The notes: generated by a model from the letters alone, not told the origin. A DNA stretch of 64,000 nt from CAVVEQ01 sp963804865 (GCA_963804865.1 CAWDSH010000026.1:186001-250000), one strand, 5' to 3'. Positions 36,401 to 45,535 are shown, counted from the stretch's first letter. Numbers and translations: made by a program.

Positions 36401-37257
36401 AGGTGGATGCCTCTTCAAAGGTACGTGTCCTGGAAGGGATGACAAGCGCGGCTTACATCCCCATCCTGCTGGCAGGGGAAGCAGCCGGGGGGTTCCTGAT
36501 CTCCTGGAGCGAAGCCTACAAGCTGGGGGAGGAGGAAAAGAACCTGCTGGGCATTTACGCCGACCAGGCTGCGCTGGCAATCGGCAACGAACGGCTGCAC
36601 GCAAGAGCTGCGGAAAGCGCGGTACTCGCCGAGCGCACCCGCCTGGCACGTGACCTGCACGACGCCGTGACCCAGACGCTTTTCTCTGCCAGCCTGATCG
36701 CCGACGCGCTCCCCGATGCCTACCAGAATGACCATCAGGAAGGGCAGGTGCTGATCCGCGAGCTGCGCCAGCTCACCCGCGGCGCGCTGGCTGAGATGAG
36801 AAGCCTGTTAATGGAGCTGCGTCCCTCGGCGGTGATGGAAGCGCGGCTGGGCGACCTGCTGCGCCAGCTTGCCGAGGCACTGATCGGGCGCACCAACATC
36901 GTGGTCAAGCTGGATGTGCACGGTGACTGCCGCATGCCGGACGAGGTGCACATGGGGCTTTACCGTATTGCCCAGGAATCGATCACCAACATCATTAAAC
37001 ACGCCAAGGCGAGCAAGGTGAATATTTCACTCTTGTGTGAAAAAATGACCGGGAGTGTATATAATGTAACCATGGAGATACGGGACAACGGGCGTGGATT
37101 TGATCCAGCCGCCGTCCCGGGCAGCCGCTTCGGACTGCTCGATCTCCGCGAAAGGGCACAGGCCATTGGTGCCGAGCTGAACCTGGAAAGTTCACCCGGC
37201 AAGGGCGCGAAAATCCAAACGATCTGGCGGGGAAAGGTGGTGCAAGGTGGCAAGTGA
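33463..37257 (+). CDS. Beta-propeller (Reg_prop) sensor histidine kinase, NarL-type
   Basis: The 1264-residue kinase starts at 33463, directly after the upstream stop. It has a lipoprotein-like signal (LLAACSS) and then fourteen Reg_prop repeats of the form GxLWVGTxxGLxRFD, enough for two seven-bladed propellers. A Y_Y_Y domain, a membrane span (about 831-849), a GAF domain (about 900-1030), HisKA_3 with phospho-acceptor His1066 (RLARDLHDAVTQTLF) and a HATPase domain (N box near 1165, DNGRGFD near 1208) follow. This is the layout of large outer-membrane-facing carbohydrate or stress sensors. Its partner regulator overlaps its end by 11 bases. Confidence 0.9.
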   Translation: MTHSKMGLRLTALCLAVGLLAACSSLPELSVPPTPTAELPLSAHPTEPLPQIFGEDISFEHITLGDGISQSWTYSILQDRSGFIWFGSDDGLFRYDGNTFRVYRNDVFNEESLSSNIVWDLLEDRDGVLWVATEKGLNRFDAVTGTFTRYQHIAGEGYSLAHDAVIKIMQDAQGNYWVGTRSGGMDRFDPTSGRFIHYRHDPRSPFSLSSDTVRDIFQDASGTLWVGTDFGLDRLDRRTLTFAHFRHEESQPESLSNNEVRSIAEDAQGYLWVGTAGGVNRFDPRSGSILQYRNQVDDANSLSDDSVWGVFIDTSDNLWVATNNGLNLYRPKTDDFRRYEFELGSPDSLNNPSVYTIYQDRSGAYWLGTLGGRINRFDQTSQRFVHYSHNPEDPDSLSGSEVNAVLRDSKGILWVGTTQGLNRRDENGRFIQYTRNAQNPDSLSTNMVTGIYEDSAGNLWIGTSRGLDRYDAENDRFIHFPGPGVQSGEPDPGRSTRLSIVRANTMLEDDEGRLWIGTQKDGLLRYDPGTDELVSYTPNDTLHPLGSWTVLALDADGLGNIWVGTLNGGLSRIDMLTGAIQSFVHDPEEPGGLIDNTITAIMQDSSGRFWIGANSGLYQFDTLDGSVERTPLTDTVYSILEDEKGNLWASTNTGIIRFEPVTETLSLFDRSDGLQGSEFKPGSFFVDESGNFYFGGLDGLTVFNPGNVQENPYLPPVVLTGLTSSGVPIDSEIPPDQIEEFTLHWPDNSFDFTYAALSYIQPEENRFAYMLEGLETTWNMVGTIRNGRYTNLEGGTYTLRIIAANNDGVWNYDGLRVQVRVVPPIWQTNGFRWGAILLIAGSVALGYRMRLQSIQERNRQLALQVSERTKEIEQRRQVAEGLRDVINLLNNNKPLEESLNFMVCQIKSLVQAQKVLLARPVEKGRITLTDLSGTNPVDAKPCAESDPNLADREGNEIAWLAEAVKEGHFMEMTDASAIRKVDASSKVRVLEGMTSAAYIPILLAGEAAGGFLISWSEAYKLGEEEKNLLGIYADQAALAIGNERLHARAAESAVLAERTRLARDLHDAVTQTLFSASLIADALPDAYQNDHQEGQVLIRELRQLTRGALAEMRSLLMELRPSAVMEARLGDLLRQLAEALIGRTNIVVKLDVHGDCRMPDEVHMGLYRIAQESITNIIKHAKASKVNISLLCEKMTGSVYNVTMEIRDNGRGFDPAAVPGSRFGLLDLRERAQAIGAELNLESSPGKGAKIQTIWRGKVVQGGK

Positions 37258-37888
37258 AACGAAAGAGATTCGCGTGGTGGTGGTGGATGACCATGACATG
37301 GTACGCAAGGGGATCTCCGCGTACCTGAAAAGCTCCAAGGATATCAAGCTGGTGGGGGAAGCTGTCGATGGACTGCAGGCGCTGCAGGTCTGCGAAGAGA
37401 CCATGCCGGATGTAGTGCTGCTTGACCTGGTGATGCCGCGCATGAACGGCATCGACGCGATGAAGCAGCTGCATGCCAAGCACCCCGAGATCAAGATCAT
37501 TGCGCTGACCAGTTTCCAGGAGCGCGAAATGGTGCAGGACGTGCTCAGGCAGGGCGCGATGGGCTACCTGCTAAAAAATGTTTCCGGTGAGGAGCTGGTT
37601 ACCGCGATCCGCGCCACCTACGCCGGGAGACCGACCATGGCACCCGAGGTGACCCAGGAACTGATCCTGCACGCGCAGCACCCGCAGATGGGTGATGACC
37701 TCACCGCGCGCGAGCGGGAGGTGCTGGTACTGATGGTGGAAGGTCAGAGCAATCCCGAGATCGCCGAGAAGCTGGTGATCAGCCGCTCCACGGCACGCGC
37801 CCACGTGAGCAACATCCTCTCCAAGCTGGGAGTTTCGAAGCGCGCGGAAGCCGTTTCCGTGGCGCTGCGCAACAAGCTGGTCCGTTGA
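37247..37888 (+). CDS. NarL/LuxR family response regulator
   Basis: The 213 residues hold a receiver domain (acidic pair DD at 14-15, phospho-acceptor Asp60 in VVLLDLVMP, Thr/Lys switch residues in ALTSF and YLLKN). A LuxR-type helix-turn-helix follows (LTAREREVLVLMVEGQSNPEIAEKLVI and STARAHVSNILSKL). It starts with GTG inside the kinase gene, so the pair is translationally coupled and forms one two-component system. A terminator follows. Confidence 0.93.
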   Translation: MASETKEIRVVVVDDHDMVRKGISAYLKSSKDIKLVGEAVDGLQALQVCEETMPDVVLLDLVMPRMNGIDAMKQLHAKHPEIKIIALTSFQEREMVQDVLRQGAMGYLLKNVSGEELVTAIRATYAGRPTMAPEVTQELILHAQHPQMGDDLTAREREVLVLMVEGQSNPEIAEKLVISRSTARAHVSNILSKLGVSKRAEAVSVALRNKLVR

Positions 37889-37906
37889 GTGGAGTTTATC
37901 GATTGG

Positions 37907-37940
37907 ATACCCCGAAAATCCCATTTTTCGGGGTATTTTG
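37907..37940 (+). terminator. Intrinsic terminator of the two-component operon
   Basis: ATACCCCGAAAA pairs with TTTTTCGGGGTAT, closing a short loop, and is followed by TTTTG. Confidence 0.88.
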
Positions 37941-38126
37941 TTATCCTGATGTGCCGCCTGGAAGCAGGAGAGAGCGTAGGTCAACTGACCAAGTAAAAAT
38001 GGATTGGTCGGAGGATGCAGCTTTCAGGTAAAGAAGGTATCCTCTAGTCAGAAAGGTTGGCCAAGCTTGTTGATGGGTGGAGCTTCCATCCAGCTGAGCA
38101 GCGCCAAGATCAATTTCCTCCATGCT

Positions 38127-38164
38127 GCGGAAGCCGGTCGAGCTGGTCACTCACCGGCTTCCGC
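38127..38164 (+). promoter_or_regulatory. Leader hairpin before the orphan receiver gene
   Basis: GCGGAAGCCGGT pairs perfectly with ACCGGCTTCCGC (12 pairs, 14-base loop), 32 bases before the ATG at 38196. It has no T run. The remaining bases between 37941 and 38126 hold no gene that I can support. Confidence 0.6.
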
Positions 38165-38195
38165 GCATCGAAGGCAGAAATAAACGGTAAAAACC

Positions 38196-38609
38196 ATGCG
38201 CATTCTTCTTGCAGAACTCCATCCCAGCGCGCGCTATGCCCTGACGGTGCTGTTGAACGGACAGCCCGGCTGGGAGACTGTTGGATTTGCTGCCACGGTG
38301 GACGAGGTACTTGCCAAGACCGCCGAGCTGCAGCCAGACGTGGTGCTCCTGGATGAGCAGATCTACGATAGCGACCCGCGCGATTTCGATGATTTCTGGG
38401 GGCGTTCCGATCGTCCCCACGTGGTGGTGATCGGCACCGACCCGGCCAGCGAGAGCGGTCTCCCCGGAGCGGGAGTGGACCATTTCTTCAGCAAGATGGA
38501 ATCCTCTGAGAAGCTGATGGAGATCCTGCGGGATTGCGCCAAAGACCACAAGAAGCAGCGCACCACGAACCACCGGCGGCACGAACAAAGCCGCTATATC
38601 GCGATGTGA
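38196..38609 (+). CDS. Stand-alone receiver-domain protein, degenerate
   Basis: This 137-residue single receiver domain keeps the phospho-acceptor region (VVLLDEQ, Asp53) and a Lys near FFSKMES. Of the usual acidic pair only Glu7 is visible, in the motif ILLAELHPSAR. It has a basic, unstructured tail and no output domain. Such proteins can act as phosphate sinks or regulate by protein contact; weakened metal binding suggests poor phosphorylation. It lies 307 bases after the NarL operon and probably has its own transcript with a structured leader. Confidence 0.78.
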   Translation: MRILLAELHPSARYALTVLLNGQPGWETVGFAATVDEVLAKTAELQPDVVLLDEQIYDSDPRDFDDFWGRSDRPHVVVIGTDPASESGLPGAGVDHFFSKMESSEKLMEILRDCAKDHKKQRTTNHRRHEQSRYIAM

Positions 38610-38627
38610 CCTGCTTTCATTCTTCTT

Positions 38628-40565
38628 TTAATTCCCTATTGTTCGTTCTTGCGAAACTGGGTGTGATAAAGGCTGGCGTAAAGCCCGCCCTGTTTCATTA
38701 GCGTACTCGTGAGTGCCGCTCTCCACGATCCTGCCCCGGTCGATGACCAGGATCAGGTCCGCCGAGAGGATGGTGCTCAGGCGGTGGGCGATGACGATGC
38801 TGGTGCGGTCCGCCATCACCCTTTCAAGGGCATCCTGGATCAAGGCTTCCGATTCGCTATCCAGGCTGCTGGTGGCTTCATCCAGGACCAGGATGCGCGG
38901 GTCCTTGAGGATCACGCGCGCCAGGGCGATGCGCTGCTTTTCGCCGCCGCTCAGCCGGTAGCCGCGCTCACCGACGATGGTATCGTAACCATCGGGGAGC
39001 TCCTGGATAAAATCGTGAATGTTGGCAATCTTGCAGGCTGCCTCCAGCTCACCCTGGCTGGCATTCAAGCGGGCATACTGCAGGTTGGTGCGGATGGTAT
39101 CGTGGAACAGGTAGGTTTCCTGGGTGACCATGCCGATCTGCGCCGAGAGCGATGCCAGCGTCAGGTCGCGCAGGTCGTGCCCATCGATGCGGATCACCCC
39201 GCTGGTCGGATCGTACAGCCGTGGGATGAGGTAGGTGAGGGTGGTCTTGCCGGCGCCGCTGGGACCCACCAGCGCCACCAGCTGCCCGGGCGCTGCCTGG
39301 AAACTCACCTCCTCCAAGGCGATGCTGCGCGCCTGGCTGACCGGCGCGGCTTCCTCCTCACTGCCGCCAGCGGGAGTTCCTGAAAGCACCGCGGTGACGT
39401 TATCCATGCTGCCGTAGCGGTGCACGTCGCTGAGCAGGTTCTCGTCACCCGATTCGTACTGGAAGGTAACATTCTCGAAAGCGATCCCGCCCGGGGTGTC
39501 TTTGAGCGCCAGCGCGGCAGGCTTTTCAGGGATATCCACCGGCAGGTCGATCACCTCGAAGACGCGCTCGAAGCTGACCATCGAGGTGGCGAATTCCACC
39601 GGCGCGTTGGAGAGCCCCTGGAGAGCGCCATACAGGCTGCCCAGGTACGCCCCAAAGGCCACAATGGTGCCGATGGTAAAGGCACCCTGGATGACGTAAT
39701 ACCCACCCAGTCCATAGACCAGGGCGGTGCCCACCGCGCTGATCAAGCCGATGATGGCCATGAAGATCGAGCCGGTGAACGAGCGCTGCACGCCCAGGTC
39801 GCGCACCTGCGCCGCCCGCTGACCAAAGCGGTCGACCTCCACCTTCTGGCGCCCAAAGAGCTTTACCAGCAAAGCGCCGCCGATATTAAGCGTTTCGTTC
39901 ATCATGGCGTTCATCTGCGCGTTGGCTTCCATTTGTTTACGGGCCATGTCGCGCAGGCGGTTGCCCAGCAGGCGGGCTGCCAGCATGAAGAGCGGCATGA
40001 TGATCACGCTGATCAGCGTCAGGTGCCATTCGAGGGTGAGCATCACCCCCAGGACCGCCGCCCCCTGGACGAACTGGGTGATGATGCCGACGATGGTGCT
40101 GCTGATGGCGTTCTGCGCGCCAATGACGTCGTTATTGAGGCGGCTCATCAACTCGCCGACCTTGGTGTTGGTGAAGAAGCGCAGCGACATGCGCTGCAGG
40201 CTGGCATAGAGAGCCAGGCGCAGGTCGTAGATCACGCCCTCGCCGACCCGGGCATTGACCCGCCGCTGGAGCACCTGGAGGACACCGTTCAGGGAAGGGA
40301 CCAGCAGCAGCGCGAGCGCCAGCAGGACCAGGCGGCGAATGTCGCCCGAGGGGATGGTCTTATCGATCAGGTCACGCAGGATGAGCGGGGTGAGCAGGCT
40401 CAAGCCCGTGCTTGCCAGGATCAGCAGCAGCATGGTGACGAGCAGCCACTTGTAGGGTTTGGCATACTGCAGCACCCGCTTGAGCAGCGGCAGGGTGATC
40501 TTTGGCTTTTCGTCGGGGGAGTTGATCATGGGCCTGAGCCCACCGTGACCACCGTGGAATCCCAT
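38628..40565 (-). CDS. ABC exporter half-transporter (permease fused to ATPase), MsbA/LmrA-like
   Basis: The 645-residue protein joins a six-span ABC_membrane domain (about 30-330) to an ATPase domain with Walker A GPSGAGKTT, LSGGEKQR and ILVLDEATSSLD. Two oddities stand out. An extra segment of about 40 residues (about 372-414: GSMDNVTAVLSGTPAGGSEEE and neighbours) is inserted between the first ATPase beta-strands. The C-terminus is also frameshifted near 38700: the other frame gives LMKQGGLYASLYHTQFRKNEQ ending at 38636, the normal end of such exporters. Substrate unknown; lipids or drugs are usual. Confidence 0.88.
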   Translation of the reverse strand: MGFHGGHGGLRPMINSPDEKPKITLPLLKRVLQYAKPYKWLLVTMLLLILASTGLSLLTPLILRDLIDKTIPSGDIRRLVLLALALLLVPSLNGVLQVLQRRVNARVGEGVIYDLRLALYASLQRMSLRFFTNTKVGELMSRLNNDVIGAQNAISSTIVGIITQFVQGAAVLGVMLTLEWHLTLISVIIMPLFMLAARLLGNRLRDMARKQMEANAQMNAMMNETLNIGGALLVKLFGRQKVEVDRFGQRAAQVRDLGVQRSFTGSIFMAIIGLISAVGTALVYGLGGYYVIQGAFTIGTIVAFGAYLGSLYGALQGLSNAPVEFATSMVSFERVFEVIDLPVDIPEKPAALALKDTPGGIAFENVTFQYESGDENLLSDVHRYGSMDNVTAVLSGTPAGGSEEEAAPVSQARSIALEEVSFQAAPGQLVALVGPSGAGKTTLTYLIPRLYDPTSGVIRIDGHDLRDLTLASLSAQIGMVTQETYLFHDTIRTNLQYARLNASQGELEAACKIANIHDFIQELPDGYDTIVGERGYRLSGGEKQRIALARVILKDPRILVLDEATSSLDSESEALIQDALERVMADRTSIVIAHRLSTILSADLILVIDRGRIVESGTHEYANETGRALRQPLSHPVSQERTIGN

Positions 40566-40762
40566 AGGAGAACCTCAAATTAAGAATAGTATTGGTTCTC
40601 TTATTATCCCACCTGAATGGCGTAAATTGCAGAGACTCGGTTGCTTGCAGACCGAGTCCCTGCCCAGGTTTGAAACATTCCATTAGCTGGTTTAATAGAG
40701 CCCATGATCGCGTAAGCCATACCCTGCGGTGAATCAGGATAGCGGGAGCAACGAAGTTCCGA

Positions 40763-41660
40763 TTAGTGGCTGCAGGCGGGCATGGCGCAAAGATCAGCCA
40801 GCTCTTCGCTGACGCGGTTCTTGATATCGATCTCGGCATGCCCGGTGAGATATTCGCTTGTCTCGCGGTAACCGGTGGCGATCATCTCATCGGCACGGCT
40901 GAAATCCCAGAACCCGGGATCGCGGTCGGCGAAGAGCTTGATCATGTGCAGCCGAACCGGCTTTTCGCGGCTGGCCTGCTCTTCGAGCAGCTCGAAACGA
41001 TCGAGCACCGAGTAGATCACGCGGGAGGCGATGCCCAGGGTGCCCGTGGGGATGGGTGCGCCGGCGGATTGAGCGGGGTGCTCGATATCCAGCACGTAGA
41101 TCTCGTCCGCGCCGCGCTCAATCGCCAGGGTGATGGGCAGGTTGCAGATGATACCGCCATCCACATAAGGGAGTTCCATTCACCAGCCAGGGCGGAAGGA
41201 TGGGCGGGATGGCTGAGCTGGCCATCATACCGTCGATCAGCCGGTCCGAAGGATCGTCGCCAAACACCTTGGGCTGTCCATCGGAGAGGCGCGCGGCGAG
41301 CATATAAAGGCGGGGGGAGGTAAAGCGGGCGAATGTGCCCTGGGTTTCGCTGAGCGAGCTGAGCACGCGGTACATCCTGCCGTGCGAGAGCAAGCCGTCC
41401 TTTTTACGCACCAGGCGGAAGAACACGTCCAGCGGATTCATTTTTTCGAAGATATGGGGAGCATAAGTTCGCCAGAGCTTCTGCAGCTGCTGTACGCCCT
41501 GAAGATCGGGGTGGCTGGCGATCCAGGCGGCATTAAGCGCGCCGGCGGATACGCCCACCAGCACGTCAGGCCGAACGTTATTCTCGAAGAGAGCCTGCAC
41601 CGCCCCTGCCTGCAGGGGACCGTAGTTGCCGCCACCGCTCAAAACCATCGCTGTTGTCAT
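40763..41660 (-). CDS. Patatin-like phospholipase, one frameshift
   Basis: This Ser-Asp dyad lipase has the glycine-rich oxyanion segment LSGGGNYGPLQ, nucleophile elbow GVSAG and, after a frameshift near 41170, the Asp motif YVDGGI. The two halves join at WLVNG / ELPYVDGG and together give about 298 residues, normal for bacterial patatins (RssA/YlbK-like). The ATG at 41660 has a GGGAGG site. Relatives hydrolyse membrane phospholipids. The upstream 200 bases hold a 9-base inverted repeat that could be an operator. Confidence 0.83.
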
Positions 41661-41773
41661 TCTTCCCTCCCGCGCGCCATTTCCTTGTTGAGAAAAATCC
41701 CGAATGGCGTCCAATACTATCGTAGCGCGCAAGGGACAAAATGTCATTCAGCGGTTGGCGGATTTCAACATGC

Positions 41774-41807
41774 GACATTTGGAGGATATGAGCATCAGCC
41801 AAATGTC
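41774..41807. promoter_or_regulatory. Inverted repeat upstream of the patatin gene
   Basis: GACATTTGG and CCAAATGTC are perfect 9-base arms separated by 16 bases. A further AAATGTC copy occurs about 40 bases to the left, near 41737. The layout suggests a dimeric regulator site in the 202-base gap between the patatin and DinB genes. Confidence 0.45.
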
Positions 41808-41862
41808 AGACAACGATCATACTTTGGTATTAATGATTGATGGCTACGAACTTTTGAAAAAA

Positions 41863-42357
41863 CTATTGCGGGTGGTCGTAGACGTAGAAAATGAGATCCT
41901 GTGAGTTTGTTTTGACTCCCAGATCATGCAGCTGCCTGAGGATTTGCGCGCGATGATCGGTGCCGTGATTGATCACATGGAGAAGCACCTGCCAGACGAC
42001 GAGAGCCTTATCTTCTTCGGGTTCTTTGATAGGCTTTTCAAACAACATGTTGTCTCGAAGTCCCGCAAGGTAATCACGCATGCCTTGCTCGATACGATCC
42101 CAGTGCGCGCGGATGATATGTCGATCGTCATGGTCTGAGAGGGGAAGCGGCTCAGAGGGCTCGGCGCGCTGCAATTCGCTGAACCATACTTCATCGACAC
42201 TCATGAGATGGATGATCTGGTCGCGGATGGACCCGTGTGAGTACTCAAAAGAATGCAAAAAATCCTCGGCGGATAATGGGGCGATAAACTGTTCCCACAT
42301 CCTGCGGTTTTCAGCGAAGTGGTAATCGTACAGATAACGAAAAGCATCAGCGTTCAT
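41863..42357 (-). CDS. DinB family protein
   Basis: The 164-residue four-helix-bundle protein has the three metal-binding histidines of the DinB/YfiT family: one in RDQIIHLMSVDEVW and two in HVINHGTDHRAQILRQL. DinB-like proteins include thiol transferases and many of unknown function. It appears to be a single gene with no strong promoter that I can point to. Confidence 0.9.
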   Translation of the reverse strand: MNADAFRYLYDYHFAENRRMWEQFIAPLSAEDFLHSFEYSHGSIRDQIIHLMSVDEVWFSELQRAEPSEPLPLSDHDDRHIIRAHWDRIEQGMRDYLAGLRDNMLFEKPIKEPEEDKALVVWQVLLHVINHGTDHRAQILRQLHDLGVKTNSQDLIFYVYDHPQ

Positions 42358-42403
42358 ATCAGACCTCGGTTTTTCCTAATACACCTGTTCACTGTTAATT
42401 TTT

Positions 42404-43261
42404 TTATTCCATCTTTATGCCCACCCGCTCCAGGAGGTCACGGCTGAGCCCGGCTTTGTATTTTATGGGCAGCTTCTCCGGCTTGTGCGAATCGGAACCC
42501 GAGCTTATCAGCAAGTGATGGCGCTCAGCGTAATCCCGATACATTGTTGATAATTCGGGGGTATGCAGCGGGTGATAGACCTCCAATCCGTCGATCGGGG
42601 CTTCCTGGCGGAATTCATCCAGTAACGCTTCGTTATAGGTCACGAAGCCTTCTTTGTGCCCGGGATGGGCGAGCAGGCAGACCGCCCCGCTCTGGTGCGC
42701 GGCAGCCACGATCGCCGCCGGCTGGCTGGTCTCGATGGCAAGCCCGGCATCCATGATCATCTTTTGGAGAGCAGGATCGCCAAGGTCATAACCTTGATCT
42801 CTCAACCGGTCGACCAGGGCTTGTGATTGGCGCGAGCTGGGCGTTTCCAAAATGTCAGCCACCGTTTCCGGGGGGAGAGGGTAGCCCTGCGGCCCAATCT
42901 TTTCAATGACCCTGCGGGAGTTCTCCTGCTGGCGGCGCATCAGGTCGCGGGCGAGGTCATCGAGCGCGCCCGGACCGGGATCGAACCCGTAGCAGAGCAG
43001 GTCGGTCATCTCGCCGTGCCAGGTGGCGGACATTTCCACGCCGACGAGCACGGGCAGGTGTTTTTCGAGCGCCATCTGCTGGATCTCGGCCAGCTTGTCC
43101 GTGCGGTCGTGATCGGTGATGGCCGCCAGGGCGAACTTTTCCCGGACGAGATGATCGAGCAGCGGTTCCAGCTCCCAGCGTCCGTCGCTCCAGGTGGTGT
43201 GCAGGTGGAGGTCGATGGCTGAATCGGGTGAAAGGGCAAGACCATTGGTGGATAAGCTCAT
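42404..43261 (-). CDS. PHP domain phosphoesterase
   Basis: The 285-residue protein has the metal-binding motifs of PHP hydrolases: DLHLHTTWSDG, AITDHD, LLAHPGH and SGSDSH, with a helical insertion in between. The order and length match the YciV/RNase AM-like or 3',5'-nucleotide phosphatase group. It starts 29 bases after the CPBP gene ends, on the same strand, and may be co-transcribed with the CehA-like/CPBP block. Confidence 0.88.
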   Translation of the reverse strand: MSLSTNGLALSPDSAIDLHLHTTWSDGRWELEPLLDHLVREKFALAAITDHDRTDKLAEIQQMALEKHLPVLVGVEMSATWHGEMTDLLCYGFDPGPGALDDLARDLMRRQQENSRRVIEKIGPQGYPLPPETVADILETPSSRQSQALVDRLRDQGYDLGDPALQKMIMDAGLAIETSQPAAIVAAAHQSGAVCLLAHPGHKEGFVTYNEALLDEFRQEAPIDGLEVYHPLHTPELSTMYRDYAERHHLLISSGSDSHKPEKLPIKYKAGLSRDLLERVGIKME

Positions 43262-43294
43262 GGGAGATTCCTCTTAGATAAATATACCGTCAAA

Positions 43295-44204
43295 TCACGA
43301 TCGCACGAAAAGCAGCGCGTACGAGAAAAAGATGACCACGTCCGGGACGAAATGGATGAACCAGGACCAGAGGAAGCCCTTCGTTTCCAGCATGGCCTTG
43401 CCGATCAGCCAGGCGAGGAAGCCAACCATCGCAGCGCCAAGCAAGCCGGGCGGCGAGCCATAGAGCCAGTGCCCGAGGCCGAAAAATACCACGGTCAGCA
43501 GCAGCGCGGGGGTCCTGCCGATGGTCTCGTGCAGGGTGCCTAGCAGCGAGCAGCGATAGTAGGATTCCTCGGTGAAGGCATTGACCGCCGCCAGCACGAG
43601 GCAGGCCGGCAGCAGGGGCAGCGCCTTCAGGAAGGTCGCGCCGGATGGGGCGATGCCGAGGATGGTCGGGATGGCAACCGCCAGCCCGGCGCAGCCAGCG
43701 AAGATCCAGCCGAATGCTCTTCCAGGATTCCCCGGTTTTGATCCCCAGCCAGCGCACCGGCTCGATGGGGGCGTTTGTATCACCTTTCACGAAGAAGAAC
43801 GATTTGCGGTCGCGCTTCATCAGAACCACAGGACAGCCAGCACGCCCAGCGCCACGATGATATCGAGGACGAAGATCGCCGCGTAGCCGCCTTGAAAAAG
43901 GATACACCGCTGGTATTGAAGTTGCTTTGAAACCAGTCCGAGGAGCGCACCAGGTTCGTCAGGCCGAGGAAGAGGAAAGAGCACCAGGAAGATCAGCAGC
44001 GTACTGCCAGAGGGGGCGGAGGGTTTTCCAGGCCAGGGTCAGCAGCAGGAAAGCTGCCAGGAAGCCGGCCTTCGCCCAGAAGATCCAACCCGGGATTGAC
44101 CCGCCCAGCCTGACGATGAGGATATCGGGCAGATCGGAGACCGCCAGCATGGCGAGCCAGGCAGCGGCGATCAGGATTTGTTTAACATTCAAGTTATTTT
44201 TCAT
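43295..44204 (-). pseudogene. CPBP (Abi) family intramembrane metalloprotease, about four frameshifts
   Basis: The start ATG at 44204 overlaps the stop of the CehA-like gene (TAATG). An N-terminal membrane segment (LIAAAWLAMLAVSDLPDILIV) follows. Coding then moves through frames near 43975, 43888, 43815 and 43730. The C-terminal part has the CPBP motifs EESYYR, FFGLGHWLYG and FIHFVPDVV, which coordinate the metal and glutamate in these CAAX-type proteases. Corrected length would be about 300 residues. All motifs survive, so the breaks may be recent or due to sequence error. Confidence 0.75.
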
Positions 44205-45524
44205 TATTTTTGATTAGTCCCATCAAAATAAATCGGGTTGGAGATCAGCGCGGGCAGGGGCGGCACGCCGGGGATGAAGACGCGCAGGATCTCGACTCTC
44301 GCAAAGCCGGGGGCGTCCATGGTGAAAGTGCCTTCGAAGCTGCCATCGGTTTCGGCTTTCAGCAGGATGGTGCTGCTCTTGCCCGTGACCACCTGCAGCA
44401 CGTCGCCGGCGAGCAAGCCCGCTCGCCTTGATCTGCAGCTCCCTGACCTTCGCGAAGGGCACGGAATCACCCATCATGGCGTCTCCGGCGGTCAACTCGA
44501 GCGCGGGACCATCCGGGGCAAAGACGATATAGGCATGCCCCTGTTTCAGCGCGGCGAGGATATCCGCAGGACTGGGGGACATGGCATAAACACAGGTGGT
44601 GGGTCCGCCGGGGAAGATGAAGAGCTGGTCGCGGTGGTAATCGCTGCCGCCGGTGATGGGGATCTTTTTACCGGCAGCCAGCAGGCTCTGCCAGAGACCC
44701 ACCGCGCGCAGGTTGGATTCGCGCATGGGACCGTTCCAGATCTCCAGGCAGTCGAAGGGCAGCGCGCTCATATCGAAGGTGAAGGGGCAGAGCTCCTCGA
44801 AGGGGTGGTTGAGGGTGATCAGCGCGCCGCGCGAGCGGGCGGATTCAAAACGCGCGCGGATCTCCTGCATGTCATTGGCGAAGAAGGGTTCGTCGTAGGG
44901 CTTGTCCACGCCCAGGAAATTGGCGTGCCCCTTGAAGTGGGTCCATTCGATGCCGGGGATGAGCGTCACGCCCGGCACTTTGGGAAGCGAATCCGCCGAG
45001 ACCATCTGGTTGTGGTCGGTGATGGCGAGGAAATCGAGCCCGTGACGCAGCGCGCGCTGCGCCAGCTCCTCCACGCTCAGCACGCCGTCGGACGCCAGGG
45101 TGTGCAGGTGCAGGTCGCCCTTCAGCCAGCGCGAGCGCCTGGGGGTGAAGGTCAGATTCGTAGCTCACCTTCACGCCTGGCGGGCGCCACCTGGTAGGCA
45201 CCCAGCAGGATGCGCCATTCGCCGGGGGTGAGCGCGTGGGGCTGGTAGCCGGGGGTGGCGAAAGTCTCGCTGATCTCGATCGCGGATTTATCCGAACCGG
45301 ACGCGCCCACCTGGGTGCCATCCGGCGCGATCAATCCCAGGTCGATGGTGTTGAGCTTCTGCCGGGGGGTGAACCCGGCGATGGGCTTCGCCTTCGCGGT
45401 ATCGCTCGTAGGCGTAGGAAAGGGTAAAGGATTCGGTATCGGGCGGCATGCTGAAGGGCAGGGTGATGTAAGCGCCCTCCTGGCTGTGCTCGACGAAATA
45501 TTCCAGCTTCAGCTTGTTCTCGAT
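44204..45524 (-). pseudogene. CehA/McbA-like PHP metallohydrolase, about three frameshifts
   Basis: Pieced together across frames, the N-terminus (about 130 residues, ENKLKLEYFVEHSQEGAY then IAPDGTQVGASGSDK) resembles the beta-sandwich of CehA/McbA proteins. The PHP part reads DLHLHTLASDGVLSVEELA, FLAITDHNQM, LITLNHPF and GGSDYHRDQ. A C-terminal sandwich ends in PALISNPIYFDG. Breaks fall near 45370 (next to a G6 run), 45155 and 44425. A GGGAGG site is followed not by ATG but by ATC at 45524, perhaps a changed start codon. The family includes phosphoesterases and carbamate hydrolases. It follows the esterase gene by 12 bases. Confidence 0.72.
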
Positions 45525-45535
45525 GGCAAACCTCC

